Position numbers and translations under genes: made by a program. From an uncultured Clostridia bacterium (GTDB lineage Bacteria > Bacillota > Clostridia > Lachnospirales > Lachnospiraceae), in the NCBI GenBank assembly GCA_937888895.1, contig CALASV010000255.1, positions 1 through 19,203 on the forward strand: 19,203 bases of DNA. Direction: 5' to 3'. This document shows, in pieces, positions 1-7,056 of this stretch (its first letter is position 1; the number at the start of each line of letters is the position of its first letter). The notes under the pieces are model-generated. The model saw only the letters and a program-made list of their open reading frames with translations. It was not told the origin of the DNA and did no database searches.

Positions 1-3
1 CAC

Positions 4-1140
4 TTGAAGTGGGGGACTTATTTAATTCGGTTAAATTCTGTTGCTACGCGTTTTCTATTAATTCGTTCTTTTGATGCTGAAAATTTAAAACAATTATTAA
101 ATCAACACAATATTTCTTTTTCTAATGGAAAAGAAAAAGAATTGATGAAAGTAACTTATGATTCTAGTATTTCTATTGCTAATTTATTAGATTATATAGA
201 AGCAAAAAGACCAGAGTTGATAAAGGAACGAGAAGCTGAAGTAGCAGGATTACAAGAAATTCTTGAACAAATTCCAGTTGTAGGATGTGGTGTTCGTAAT
301 GATAATGTGGATACTATTGTTCAAGTATTTACAAGAAATAAAGATATTAAAACTTATGCTGAATTAGAAAAAACTCTTGATTCGGATATTCTTTCCAAAG
401 TGAAACAATACTGCTTATGGTCATATTATAACCAAACTTCTAATGATATTATTGAACTTATTTTTTTGAAACATAAAAAAGTAATTCCTACACTTAGAAA
501 AATATATAATATTGATTTCTTTTTACAGGTAGATGATGAGATTATTCCTTTTGATTTGAAAATTACTCATGTATCGGATGAATATTTTGAACTTGCATCA
601 AAAGGAATTTCTGTTGCTAGTTCTGGTCATGACAATTTTATTGTAAATAAAAATAATCTTAGTGAACTTGAAACAATGAAAGATTATTATAAAACTTTCA
701 AAAAACAACATAAAAACCTTTCACTTTTAAATATTAGTGATTTTAAATCGGATATAAAAACGGCTTTATCTAGTTATATTAGCAATTTAGATAGTGATTC
801 GGCTCAATTTATTAAAAATTTACAACAAGCTCATGAAGTGTATGTTCCTAAGGATGCAGAATCTCTTAAAATGTTAGAATGGTGGAATTATAAATTTCAA
901 GGGGAACGTTTATTTTGTAATAATAATCGTCTTTTTGTATTTTTTGCTTATAAACATGAATTTAAGGATGGGCGTGATTTGAAAGGAAAAAATATTGATA
1001 AAATAGAAGATAACATTAATCTTTTATTAAATAATCTTTCTATAAATTCCGTTCATAAGATTCAATATCACTATGATAAAGATGCAAAATTAGAAGGTGA
1101 TTACTCTGTGCTTTCTCTTTCAACAATTTATTCCGAGTAA
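4..1140 (+). CDS. PD-(D/E)XK protein, probable type II restriction endonuclease of the adjacent methyltransferase; 5' end uncertain
   Basis: The reading frame is open from the window edge to a TAA at 1138. Numbered from the TTG at 4, residues 171-186 hold an Asp followed by IIPFDLKIT, that is D171 and D184-x-K186, which fits the metal-binding core of PD-(D/E)XK nucleases. The flanking pattern (a Trp-Ser-Tyr-Tyr segment, then a hydrophobic helix, then the DFF strand) resembles type II restriction enzymes with a PFDLK motif, but I cannot name a prototype. It faces a DNA methyltransferase tail to tail, the usual arrangement of a restriction-modification pair. The first ten residues come from a repeat that is non-coding in its other copy, and no Shine-Dalgarno is visible. 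The next candidates are TTG 142 and ATG 145, which would cut plausible coding sequence, so the gene may have lost its native start. Nuclease function is inference. Confidence 0.6.
   Translation: MKWGTYLIRLNSVATRFLLIRSFDAENLKQLLNQHNISFSNGKEKELMKVTYDSSISIANLLDYIEAKRPELIKEREAEVAGLQEILEQIPVVGCGVRNDNVDTIVQVFTRNKDIKTYAELEKTLDSDILSKVKQYCLWSYYNQTSNDIIELIFLKHKKVIPTLRKIYNIDFFLQVDDEIIPFDLKITHVSDEYFELASKGISVASSGHDNFIVNKNNLSELETMKDYYKTFKKQHKNLSLLNISDFKSDIKTALSSYISNLDSDSAQFIKNLQQAHEVYVPKDAESLKMLEWWNYKFQGERLFCNNNRLFVFFAYKHEFKDGRDLKGKNIDKIEDNINLLLNNLSINSVHKIQYHYDKDAKLEGDYSVLSLSTIYSE
5..35 (+). repeat. Direct repeat, copy A (left copy)
   Basis: A 31-bp sequence containing GAAGTGGGGGACTTATTT and ending TTCGGTTAAA. 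It matches 3961-3991 at 29 of 31 positions, the two differences being G/T at the third base after GTGG and A/G before ATTCGG. The copies are exactly 3956 bp apart and similarity stops right after the repeat. Copy A lies at the window edge, so anything to its left cannot be compared. It could be the boundary of an integrated plasmid or one member of a dispersed repeat family. Confidence 0.75.
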
Positions 1141-1145
1141 TGATA

Positions 1146-1206
1146 AAAAGGTTGTTGGAGAATAAGATTAGTGTTACATATTTCTAAAATTCTCCAGCAA
1201 CCTTTT
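1146..1206. terminator. Bidirectional hairpin terminator between the convergent restriction and modification genes
   Basis: An 18-bp stem pairs 1146-1163 (AAAAGGTTGTTGGAGAAT) with 1189-1206 (ATTCTCCAGCAACCTTTT), with a single G-U and a 25-nt loop. The A-run and T-run ends give a U-tract in both directions. It fills nearly all of the 71-bp gap between the two stop codons. Confidence 0.85.
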
Positions 1207-1211
1207 GAGTT

Positions 1212-2747
1212 TTATTTCATAATTTCAGCACAAAGTTTTACTATTTTCGATATTCTATAAATATATCCTTCAGGAATAGTTTTTTCAAAAAGAGCATTCA
1301 TAATATTGTATACTTCATATTTTGGATTTACTTCTAAGATTTTATTTATCATGTTTTCAAGTTCAGTATCATCATTTTTAAAAATGATATTTTTAAGTTC
1401 TGAATTTTTAGTATTTTGAAATGTAAGGACAAAATCAGTTTTTAATGCATTCTTTCTATTATCTTGTATTACCGAGGTTGCAGAGTATTCTAATGGTACA
1501 ATATCTCTAATTTCAAATCCATGATGTACAAATAAATTTAATGTATCTATCCATATATTATCATCTAAACAATTAAATGCTAAAGAAAAATATTTATTTG
1601 GTTTTAATACTCTACTTATTTCTCCAAATACATCATTTAATAATTCATTATAGTTTTCTGTGTTTTTATTTTTTCGTTCTTTTGCTTCGGTTACTATGAT
1701 TTCATTATTCCATTCAATATTATTATCAAGACCTAACCATGCATTCCACATTAAACTTTGTTCCATATAAAGTACTCGGTTTGTATGTGGTGGGTCAATA
1801 AATACATAATCTACAGAATTATTTTTTATTGGAATTTGTGTCGCAGAACCATTAATAAGATTAGCATATTCTTGCATATATTCATCACTCTTTCCAGAAA
1901 ATAATTCATATATTTCTTCTTCTCCTTTAAGAATACGTTTAAATCTATTTTCGAAGCAATTCCATACATTAATTTCAAAATGTTCTTCTGGTACCCAATA
2001 GCCAATAACCCAACTGCCAACTTCAGCTCGTGTTTCTTCATTTTCTTTTTTCTTTCTTCGTCGAATAACAAAAACTAAATTACTTGCTTGTGAAAGAGTT
2101 CCTGAAAGTGTCAATTCGAATACTGCTCTTAATTTATCATCTTGAATTTTTTTGATTTCATCTAGTAAAAGAGATAAACCAACTAATGCACGAGGAGTAA
2201 ATAAGTCTGAAACTTTTTGTTCCTTTCCAACATTAATTCTAGAATTTTCATACATAATACTTTGTGGATACCATTTAGGTTTTATTATTGGTTCATTACA
2301 CATTTTTATATCGGTTGAGTTTCCAACTCTAATTTTCTTTTTCTCTTGTTCTGTGCGATACCATACTTCAATAGGTTCTCCGTTTTTCCATATAGTATGT
2401 GTTATCATTGTTTGTTTACCATCAAATTCCATTTCATATAAACTGTTAATAGTTTTCTGTAAATTTTTTTTAATTGATTTAAATGTTTTATTTATTTCAT
2501 CTAGATTTACTGCTGTTAATGAAACAGTAGCAAGTTTAATTGCGATAGGATTTAAATCAATTCCGATTGCTTTTCTATCTGCTTTTATTGCTTCAATCAA
2601 AGTGACTCCAGAACCACAAAAACAGTCCATAACTGTTTCACCTTTTTCTGAATATTTTTCGATAAATTTTGATATTTCATTAAAAGGTTTTTTTCCCCAA
2701 TATTTATGCATTGCATAAATGCCTTTGTATGTATCTGTATTTGACAT
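1212..2747 (-). CDS. DNA methyltransferase (N6-adenine or N4-cytosine type), modification half of a putative R-M system
   Basis: A 511-residue protein with the hallmarks of an AdoMet-dependent amino-methyltransferase. Motif I is DCFCGSG at residues 41-47 and is followed by IGIDLNP at 61-67; the catalytic motif IV is IDPPH at 317-321. The N-terminal HKYWGKKP (14-21) is typical of methylases related to the DUF1156/COG1743 group. Motif I precedes motif IV by about 270 residues, so the target-recognition region probably lies between them. The gene starts 36 bp after rep on the same strand, with a GGAG site about 8 bases before the ATG, suggesting a rep-methylase operon read from the rep promoter. 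The convergent PD-(D/E)XK gene is the likely partner. The recognition sequence and base specificity cannot be read from the sequence. Confidence 0.88.
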   Translation of the reverse strand: MSNTDTYKGIYAMHKYWGKKPFNEISKFIEKYSEKGETVMDCFCGSGVTLIEAIKADRKAIGIDLNPIAIKLATVSLTAVNLDEINKTFKSIKKNLQKTINSLYEMEFDGKQTMITHTIWKNGEPIEVWYRTEQEKKKIRVGNSTDIKMCNEPIIKPKWYPQSIMYENSRINVGKEQKVSDLFTPRALVGLSLLLDEIKKIQDDKLRAVFELTLSGTLSQASNLVFVIRRRKKKENEETRAEVGSWVIGYWVPEEHFEINVWNCFENRFKRILKGEEEIYELFSGKSDEYMQEYANLINGSATQIPIKNNSVDYVFIDPPHTNRVLYMEQSLMWNAWLGLDNNIEWNNEIIVTEAKERKNKNTENYNELLNDVFGEISRVLKPNKYFSLAFNCLDDNIWIDTLNLFVHHGFEIRDIVPLEYSATSVIQDNRKNALKTDFVLTFQNTKNSELKNIIFKNDDTELENMINKILEVNPKYEVYNIMNALFEKTIPEGYIYRISKIVKLCAEIMK

Positions 2748-2783
2748 TTCAATTTCTCCAATCTTATATAATACAAATAGTTG

Positions 2784-3533
2784 TTAATGATATGACATAT
2801 TAATAAAAAATTTAATACCATCAATTACTTTTCCTTTTTTTATGTAGGTATAATTTACGTTGTATAAAGTGACTCTGTTAATTTCATTTACAGCAGCATC
2901 GAGTACTCTACTTTTGAAGTGTGAAAATTTTTCATACTTATTTTCACAATCACAACATTCTCTAATATATTGTACTGACATTTCTATATAAAGACCTGTT
3001 TTAGGGATTAATTTTACAACAATTTTTTCTTGAAGGAGTTCAAAAATTCTAATAGCATAAATAGATTTCATTGCAAGGATATTATCTAAAGTATATTGTG
3101 TATACTTTTCTCTTAAATTTAATAAATAAGGTTTCAAATCATTATTTAGTTTAATAGCAATACCTGCGTCAGATTGATATTCAACGAATGATACCCAGTT
3201 AATCTTTTTCCATTTGAGTTTTTCGCCATATTCTAATCTAACATCTACATGACTAGTTAGTATTTCGTCTGTAATTTTTTCAATGTCTCGATAAAGATTG
3301 CTTTTAGAAATGTTTAATAAATCAGATAGTTCACCAATGGTAATGATATATGGTTTTAGTTCGATGTCATCTCGCACTACTTGCATAATCGCAGAGCGAA
3401 TAAGTTTTGCACTGTTGATGCTTAACGATTGTTTACCACCAAGTAAACTATTAGATTGCACTACATAGTTATTCCCATTTAAACACATTTGGAAGCAGAT
3501 TTGTCCATCTATACATTGTCCACCTCTTGACAT
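2784..3533 (-). CDS. Rep_3-family plasmid replication initiator (RepB-like)
   Basis: A 249-residue protein with the Rep_3 (Initiator Rep) organisation. There is a first winged-helix region at about 36-130 including a helix-turn-helix-like ITIGELSDLLNISKSNLYRD, and the family hallmark YTLDNILAMKSIYAIRIFELL at about 147-167. The latter links to a second winged-helix region ending near 240. Proteins of this family bind iterons, melt the adjacent AT-rich DNA to start theta replication, and as dimers repress their own gene. All those partners are visible upstream: iterons, AT-rich tract and a palindrome over the promoter. Start: ATG at 3533 with AAGGAG (3541-3546) seven bases away. Length is at the short end of the family but all expected parts are present. 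Nothing in the sequence shows whether it still initiates replication. Confidence 0.88.
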   Translation of the reverse strand: MSRGGQCIDGQICFQMCLNGNNYVVQSNSLLGGKQSLSINSAKLIRSAIMQVVRDDIELKPYIITIGELSDLLNISKSNLYRDIEKITDEILTSHVDVRLEYGEKLKWKKINWVSFVEYQSDAGIAIKLNNDLKPYLLNLREKYTQYTLDNILAMKSIYAIRIFELLQEKIVVKLIPKTGLYIEMSVQYIRECCDCENKYEKFSHFKSRVLDAAVNEINRVTLYNVNYTYIKKGKVIDGIKFFINMSYH

Positions 3534-3566
3534 AAAATGACTCCTTTGTATTTTTTCTATAAGTTT

Positions 3567-3594
3567 ATTATACTAAAAACCACATATTTGTCAA
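3567..3594 (-). promoter_or_regulatory. Consensus sigma-A promoter of rep
   Basis: On the minus strand, TTGACA (plus coordinates 3589-3594) and TATAAT (3567-3572) are separated by 16 bp. Both hexamers match consensus perfectly. The predicted start lies near 3560, about 27 nt before the ATG at 3533. Confidence 0.85.
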
Positions 3595-3603
3595 TCATGT
3601 GGT
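3579..3603. promoter_or_regulatory. Palindromic operator of rep, made of inverted iteron cores
   Basis: ACCACAT (3579-3585) and ATGTGGT (3597-3603) form a 7-bp inverted repeat with an 11-bp centre. ATGTGGT is the conserved end of the iterons upstream. The left arm lies in the promoter spacer and the -35 box falls in the centre. In iteron plasmids of the Rep_3 type, Rep dimers bind inverted half-iterons at their own promoter, so autorepression is the natural reading. This is inference from architecture. Confidence 0.7.
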
Positions 3604-3613
3604 CTGTTTTTTT

Positions 3614-3842
3614 CAAAACTATCTTTTTGTGGCATTTGAAAAATCAAAACTATCTTTTTGTGGTCTAAAAACTATCAAAACGTGGCTTGAATGCTATCAA
3701 AATGTGGTCTTAAAAAAAGTGCCGTTCTTCCTTTATTTATTAGGGTTTACTCGCATTTATGAAAAATAAACATCCTTATTAATTATAAAATTATAAGAAT
3801 TATATATATTAATATAGGATTGTAAAACTATCAAAATGTGGT
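3614..3842 (+). repeat. Five iterons of a plasmid origin
   Basis: Five 20-bp units of the form AAAACTATC, then AAAA or TTTT, then (T/C)GTGG start at 3614, 3645, 3667, 3689 and 3823. Spacings are 31, 22 and 22 bp, then a 134-bp jump to the last unit. Spacings near whole helical turns put bound Rep on one face of the DNA. Units 1 and 2 carry TTTT and units 3 to 5 carry AAAA in the middle; unit 4 begins AATG instead of AAAA. All point the same way, directly upstream of the rep promoter. Confidence 0.85.
3709..3822. other. AT-rich tract between iterons 4 and 5, candidate DNA unwinding element
   Basis: No gene. The part from about 3761 to 3820 is almost entirely A and T, with TTATTAATTATAAAATTATA and related runs. 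Its position beside iterons matches the melting region of iteron origins. I saw no clear DnaA box (TTATCCACA type) in it. Confidence 0.5.
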
Positions 3843-3900
3843 TTTTAGTATTTAGAGAAAGCCAATCAGATATTCGCAATTCGCTTCGCTACTTGCTCAT

Positions 3901-3988
3901 AACCGAATAGCTACTACCGTAGCTCATCAAATAAGTCCACCACTTAATGCTCTACACGTTTGAAGTGGTGGACTTATTTGATTCGGTT
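3901..3988. repeat. Nested inverted repeat (20-bp perfect stem with an inner side hairpin)
   Basis: 3926-3945 (ATCAAATAAGTCCACCACTT) is the exact reverse complement of 3963-3982, with a 17-nt loop. Outside it, AACCGA (3901-3906) pairs with TCGGTT (3983-3988). The unpaired 3907-3925 between them forms its own hairpin: AGCTAC (3909-3914) with GTAGCT (3919-3924). The right arm is most of direct-repeat copy B. Possible roles include a recombination or resolution site, a single-strand origin, or a small mobile palindromic repeat. None can be chosen from sequence alone. Confidence 0.7.
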
Positions 3989-3991
3989 AAA
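3961..3991 (+). repeat. Direct repeat, copy B (right copy)
   Basis: Contains GAAGTGGTGGACTTATTT and ends ATTCGGTTAAA. It is 29/31 identical to copy A at 5-35. Here it forms the right arm of a long inverted repeat and is non-coding, whereas at the left copy the same bases fall at the start of the endonuclease reading frame. Confidence 0.75.
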
Positions 3992-4027
3992 AAATTGTTT
4001 TAAGAACGAATACTTTATAAAATAAAT

Positions 4028-4061
4028 CTCCCACTTCAAATTATAGAATATAGAGTGGGAG
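4028..4061 (-). terminator. Hairpin after the DUF2726 gene, probable terminator
   Basis: CTCCCACT (4028-4035) pairs with AGTGGGAG (4054-4061) around an 18-nt loop. On the minus strand it is followed by ATTTATTTTATAAAG, a loose T-rich tail. It sits 12 bp beyond the stop codon. One arm, read on the minus strand (TTTGAAGTGGGAG), resembles the nearby direct repeats. Confidence 0.5.
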
Positions 4062-4073
4062 TAGGTAGGAAAT

Positions 4074-4616
4074 TTATATTATATTTTTTAAAATAGAATC
4101 AATATGTGTAGTATATCGAGTATTTGTTTTTATTCGAAACAATGGAATACCAATTGTTTTGAATAGATTATCTTTAAATTCATCAATTATTTTTGCTTGT
4201 TCGGTATTATGGGTAGGGTCATCAAGTTCGATACCTGCTAAAATATGTAAATTACTATCTGTAATGAGAAAATCAACGTGTCTGGATTTGATATGACCTC
4301 TGTATTTTTGTTTTTCATTAAAATCTTCTAATGGGACTAGAATAAAATCTTCTAGTCGTACTTTTGGACAAATCAAGAGATTTTGTTCATCACATTTCTT
4401 TTTTAGTATAAGATAAAATTTATACTCGGTTTTGGTTAGTAAGTTATTTTTGCGATATGGCATATAGGAATAATCAAAGTAAGTATTAGCTTGTTTTTTA
4501 GGTCTCTTTTTGTTTTTTCTTTTTTTTACCCTTTTGTTTTGATAAAATAGTATAAAAATAATAAATAATAGTAGTATTATGGAAAAAATTATTATCCATG
4601 AATGATTGGTATTCAT
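4074..4616 (-). CDS. Membrane-anchored DUF2726 protein (PD-(D/E)XK-like domain)
   Basis: A 180-residue protein. Residues 7-25 are one strongly hydrophobic segment (WIIIFSIILLLFIIFILFY) followed by a very basic stretch (27-42), so it is probably a single-pass membrane protein with a cytoplasmic C-terminal domain. That domain starts with the LLTKTEYKFYLIL signature at 59-71 and contains HVDFLITD (113-120) and GIELDDPTHN (128-137), the pattern of the DUF2726 family. That family is related to PD-(D/E)XK nucleases and NERD domains; Asp115 and Glu130 would be core residues, but a clear catalytic Lys is not obvious. The ATG at 4616 has AAAGGAAC about 8 bases upstream. It stands alone between the plasmid-like segment and the ftsH cassette. 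Its role is unknown; DNA processing or defence is a guess. Confidence 0.75.
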   Translation of the reverse strand: MNTNHSWIIIFSIILLLFIIFILFYQNKRVKKRKNKKRPKKQANTYFDYSYMPYRKNNLLTKTEYKFYLILKKKCDEQNLLICPKVRLEDFILVPLEDFNEKQKYRGHIKSRHVDFLITDSNLHILAGIELDDPTHNTEQAKIIDEFKDNLFKTIGIPLFRIKTNTRYTTHIDSILKNII

Positions 4617-4752
4617 AAAAAAAGTTCCTTTCTATTTAAGTAAATTATTTATTTGAATTGTATATTTTTATAGTTGATGTTAATTAAAATAACGCAAATG
4701 AGTTTTTAAATATTGACTTTTAAATTTAAATAAGTTAAAATAAAAAGCAATT
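4617..4752. other. AT-rich intergenic stretch upstream of the DUF2726 gene
   Basis: No gene supported. It must contain the DUF2726 promoter on the minus strand. TATAAA preceded by a poor TTGCGT at 19-bp spacing is the best I can see, and I do not call it. Confidence 0.3.
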
Positions 4753-4803
4753 AAACTTACTTTAAAGGAAGTAAAAGAGATAGCAGAAAAGAGAAAAATA
4801 TAA
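4753..4803 (+). pseudogene. Remnant of the C-terminal end of an Rpn-family gene
   Basis: Read in frame, this stretch gives KLTLKEVKEIAEKRKI and a TAA. It is nearly the same as the last 15 residues of the fragment ending at 7410 (LTLEEVKEIEKQRKI and TAA). No coding similarity continues upstream. It lies in the same orientation and order relative to the XRE remnant at 4848-4981 as the intact pair does at 7057-7828, so both belong to one duplicated and decayed unit. Confidence 0.65.
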
Positions 4804-4847
4804 TAAATCGCAGACGGAAATGTTATTTTAACCAAATCGCAATAGTG

Positions 4848-4981
4848 GTTATTTTGTTTCCAGTCAGAGATAGTAGATTGACGAGTACCAATCATTTTAG
4901 CAAGTTCCGATTGTGTAATTTTTTTTCTTGGAGTAAATGAAAAATTTGGCTAGTGATAGGAGGAATAGTATCGTGTTTTAT
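4848..4981 (-). pseudogene. Decayed 5' part of an XRE repressor gene, paralogue of 7484-7828
   Basis: The minus strand matches the first 45 codons of the intact repressor, for example KMIGTRQSTIS then WKQNN. Three lesions are visible. The start codon is ATA (4979-4981) where the intact gene has ATG. The A-run after codon 19 has 8 rather than 9 A's, a -1 frameshift. All sequence beyond WKQNN is unrelated, so the C-terminal two thirds is missing. Similarity extends a little upstream (AATAAGTTTAAA in both). It cannot make a functional repressor. Confidence 0.8.
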
Positions 4982-5161
4982 TTTTTTAAATAACAAAAAT
5001 AAGTTTAAATAATATAAATTTTAAACAAAAAAATTTTTAAAAAATTTTTAATAGGTATAGTATATTCTATTATAATTCAACAAATTAATCAAGAATTCTC
5101 TTATTTGTACATTATTGATAAATTAATTTTATAGGTAATATAAAGAATTAAGGATAAGTAA
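4982..5161. other. AT-rich leader upstream of the ftsH-like gene
   Basis: No gene. It contains A- and T-tracts near 5025-5050 and a TATAAT at 5071-5076 that could be the -10 of the ftsH-like gene, but no acceptable -35 lies 16-18 bp upstream. Treat this as a weak promoter candidate. Confidence 0.3.
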
Positions 5162-5188
5162 TTGGAGGGGTTAAGAAAGGTTGAAAAA

Positions 5189-7021
5189 ATGAAAAAGAAA
5201 TGGAAAAAGTTTTTGGAAAAATATAAAAAATATGTCTGGATTAGTATTCTAATAGTAATATTAGGGTTATTTGGAATATATTTTTTATGGGAAAAAGCAC
5301 AATTAAGAGAGAAAGAAAATCGTGAAATTGAGAAAGTTAGTTATGTTATGTTTATAAATTATGTAAAAGAAGGATTAGTTGATGTTGTCTATTATGATAC
5401 TACCGAGGAATATATGATAATTGCATTATTTAACGAGGAGAGTAAAGAAAAAACATTAGAGGAATTAGAGGAATATGAATATGCTACAAAAGATAAAAGA
5501 ATGGTACTTTATCCATCTTATGAAGAATTTCCGAAAGAGATGTTAGAGCAAGGTGTACGAGTGGTGGATTTAAATAAAGATTCTTTGTTATCAAAAGTAT
5601 TTTCTGTATTGCTTAGTGCTGCGTTCCCTTTAGTTATGGTGTATTATTTATTTATAATGATGAAACGAGTTGCACCTAATATGAAGCAATCGTATATAGT
5701 AGAAAAAAGTGATATGAAGTTTGAGAATGTGATTGGGCATGAAGAAATTCTACAAGATTTAAAATTTATTACATCTTTTATAAAGAATGATGAAATAGGA
5801 AAGAAAATAGGGATAAGAGTACCTAAAGGTATTTTACTTAGTGGTGAGCCGGGTACGGGCAAGACTTTAATAGCAAAAGCGATTGCTGGGGAGGCAGATG
5901 TACCATTTTTGTATGTGAATGCATCTAGTTTTATTGAAATGTATGTTGGAGTAGGTGCAAAACGAGTACGAGAATTGTTCCAACTAGCTAGAGAAAATGC
6001 TCCATGTATTATTTTTATAGATGAGATAGACGCTATCGGAATAAAAAGAGATGAAAAAGATAATCATTCAGAACGAGAGCAGACGATCAATGCTTTATTA
6101 CAGGAGATGGATGGTTTTACGACTAGAGATGGTATCTTTTTAATTGGTGCAACCAATCGTCCTGATAAATTAGATAAAGCATTAGTACGTTCAGGGCGTT
6201 TTGATAGACAAATCGAAATACATAGACCGAAAAATTGGATGGTACGAGCAGAGTTATTTCGTTATTATTTAAAAGAATTAAAAGTAGATGAAACAGTTGA
6301 TATAGAATCTTTGAGTAAACAGGTAACAGGTTTTACTGGTGCAGATATTTCGATGATATGTAATGAAGCAGGGATTATAGCTACCATGCAAGGGAAAGAA
6401 CGTATTGATTTGGATTGTATGGAAGAAGCTATAGATAAAAAAATATTAAAGGGAAATCGAAAGAAAGAAAAAAGTTTGTTACAAGATAGAAGAATTGTAG
6501 CATATCATGAAGCTGGTCATGCAGTTATGTCATATTTATTGGGACAAAGAGTTGCTCGGATTAGCATCATAGAAAATACAAGTGGTATAGGTGGAGCAGT
6601 TTTTAATATGGAAACGGAAAGTAGTTTTGTTACAGCAGAGGAAATATTAAATAAAGTGAAAATTGCCTATGCAGGTCGTATTGTAGAACAGCTAGAATTT
6701 TCAAGTATTACAACAGGAGCAACGAATGATATTTTACAAGCTACACAAGATTTGCTTGCTTATGTAGGACAATATGGTTTTGAGGAACAGTTTGGTGTAT
6801 TAAATCTTGGAGTATTGCAAGAGAATGGTTTAGTACATGAGGAACAAGTAACTACTTTTTTAATACAATTATCTAAAAAGTTGTATGAAGAAGCTACTGT
6901 AACTTTACAAAATCACTATGAATGGATAGTTCATTTAGCAGAGCATTTGTTAGAAATAGAAACGATGACAGGAGAAGAATTTTCTTTGTTAATGCAACAA
7001 TTACATCAGAAAAAGATGTAA
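5189..7021 (+). CDS. FtsH-like membrane AAA+ zinc metalloprotease (paralogue)
   Basis: Numbers are from the ATG at 5189. There are two transmembrane segments (about 15-33 and 140-158) flanking a roughly 105-residue external domain. The AAA+ domain has Walker A GEPGTGKT (219-226), pore loop MYVGVG (251-256), Walker B IIFIDEID (274-281) and second region of homology GATNRPDKLD with SGRFDR. The peptidase has HEAGH (440-444) and the third zinc ligand Asp in TTGATND (514). All catalytic residues are present, so it should be an ATP-driven protease acting on membrane and misfolded proteins. At 610 residues it is near normal length. Its place in an accessory region suggests an extra copy rather than the housekeeping ftsH, which usually follows tilS and hpt. 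The ATG has AAAGG 8 bases upstream; an in-frame TTG at 5162 behind AAGGA would add nine residues and cannot be excluded. Confidence 0.88.
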   Translation: MKKKWKKFLEKYKKYVWISILIVILGLFGIYFLWEKAQLREKENREIEKVSYVMFINYVKEGLVDVVYYDTTEEYMIIALFNEESKEKTLEELEEYEYATKDKRMVLYPSYEEFPKEMLEQGVRVVDLNKDSLLSKVFSVLLSAAFPLVMVYYLFIMMKRVAPNMKQSYIVEKSDMKFENVIGHEEILQDLKFITSFIKNDEIGKKIGIRVPKGILLSGEPGTGKTLIAKAIAGEADVPFLYVNASSFIEMYVGVGAKRVRELFQLARENAPCIIFIDEIDAIGIKRDEKDNHSEREQTINALLQEMDGFTTRDGIFLIGATNRPDKLDKALVRSGRFDRQIEIHRPKNWMVRAELFRYYLKELKVDETVDIESLSKQVTGFTGADISMICNEAGIIATMQGKERIDLDCMEEAIDKKILKGNRKKEKSLLQDRRIVAYHEAGHAVMSYLLGQRVARISIIENTSGIGGAVFNMETESSFVTAEEILNKVKIAYAGRIVEQLEFSSITTGATNDILQATQDLLAYVGQYGFEEQFGVLNLGVLQENGLVHEEQVTTFLIQLSKKLYEEATVTLQNHYEWIVHLAEHLLEIETMTGEEFSLLMQQLHQKKM

Positions 7022-7056
7022 TGTAGAATAGCGTTATTGTTAAGTTATTTGATGAT

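Noticed and set aside
2152..2718. 188-codon open frame antisense to the methyltransferase gene
   Set aside because: No ribosome site, composition typical of antisense frames, and the opposite strand carries clear methyltransferase motifs.
3614..3842. Regularly spaced repeats that could suggest a CRISPR array
   Set aside because: Units are about 20 bp at 22-31-bp periods, leaving almost no spacers, and lie next to a Rep_3 gene; no cas genes are present. They are iterons.
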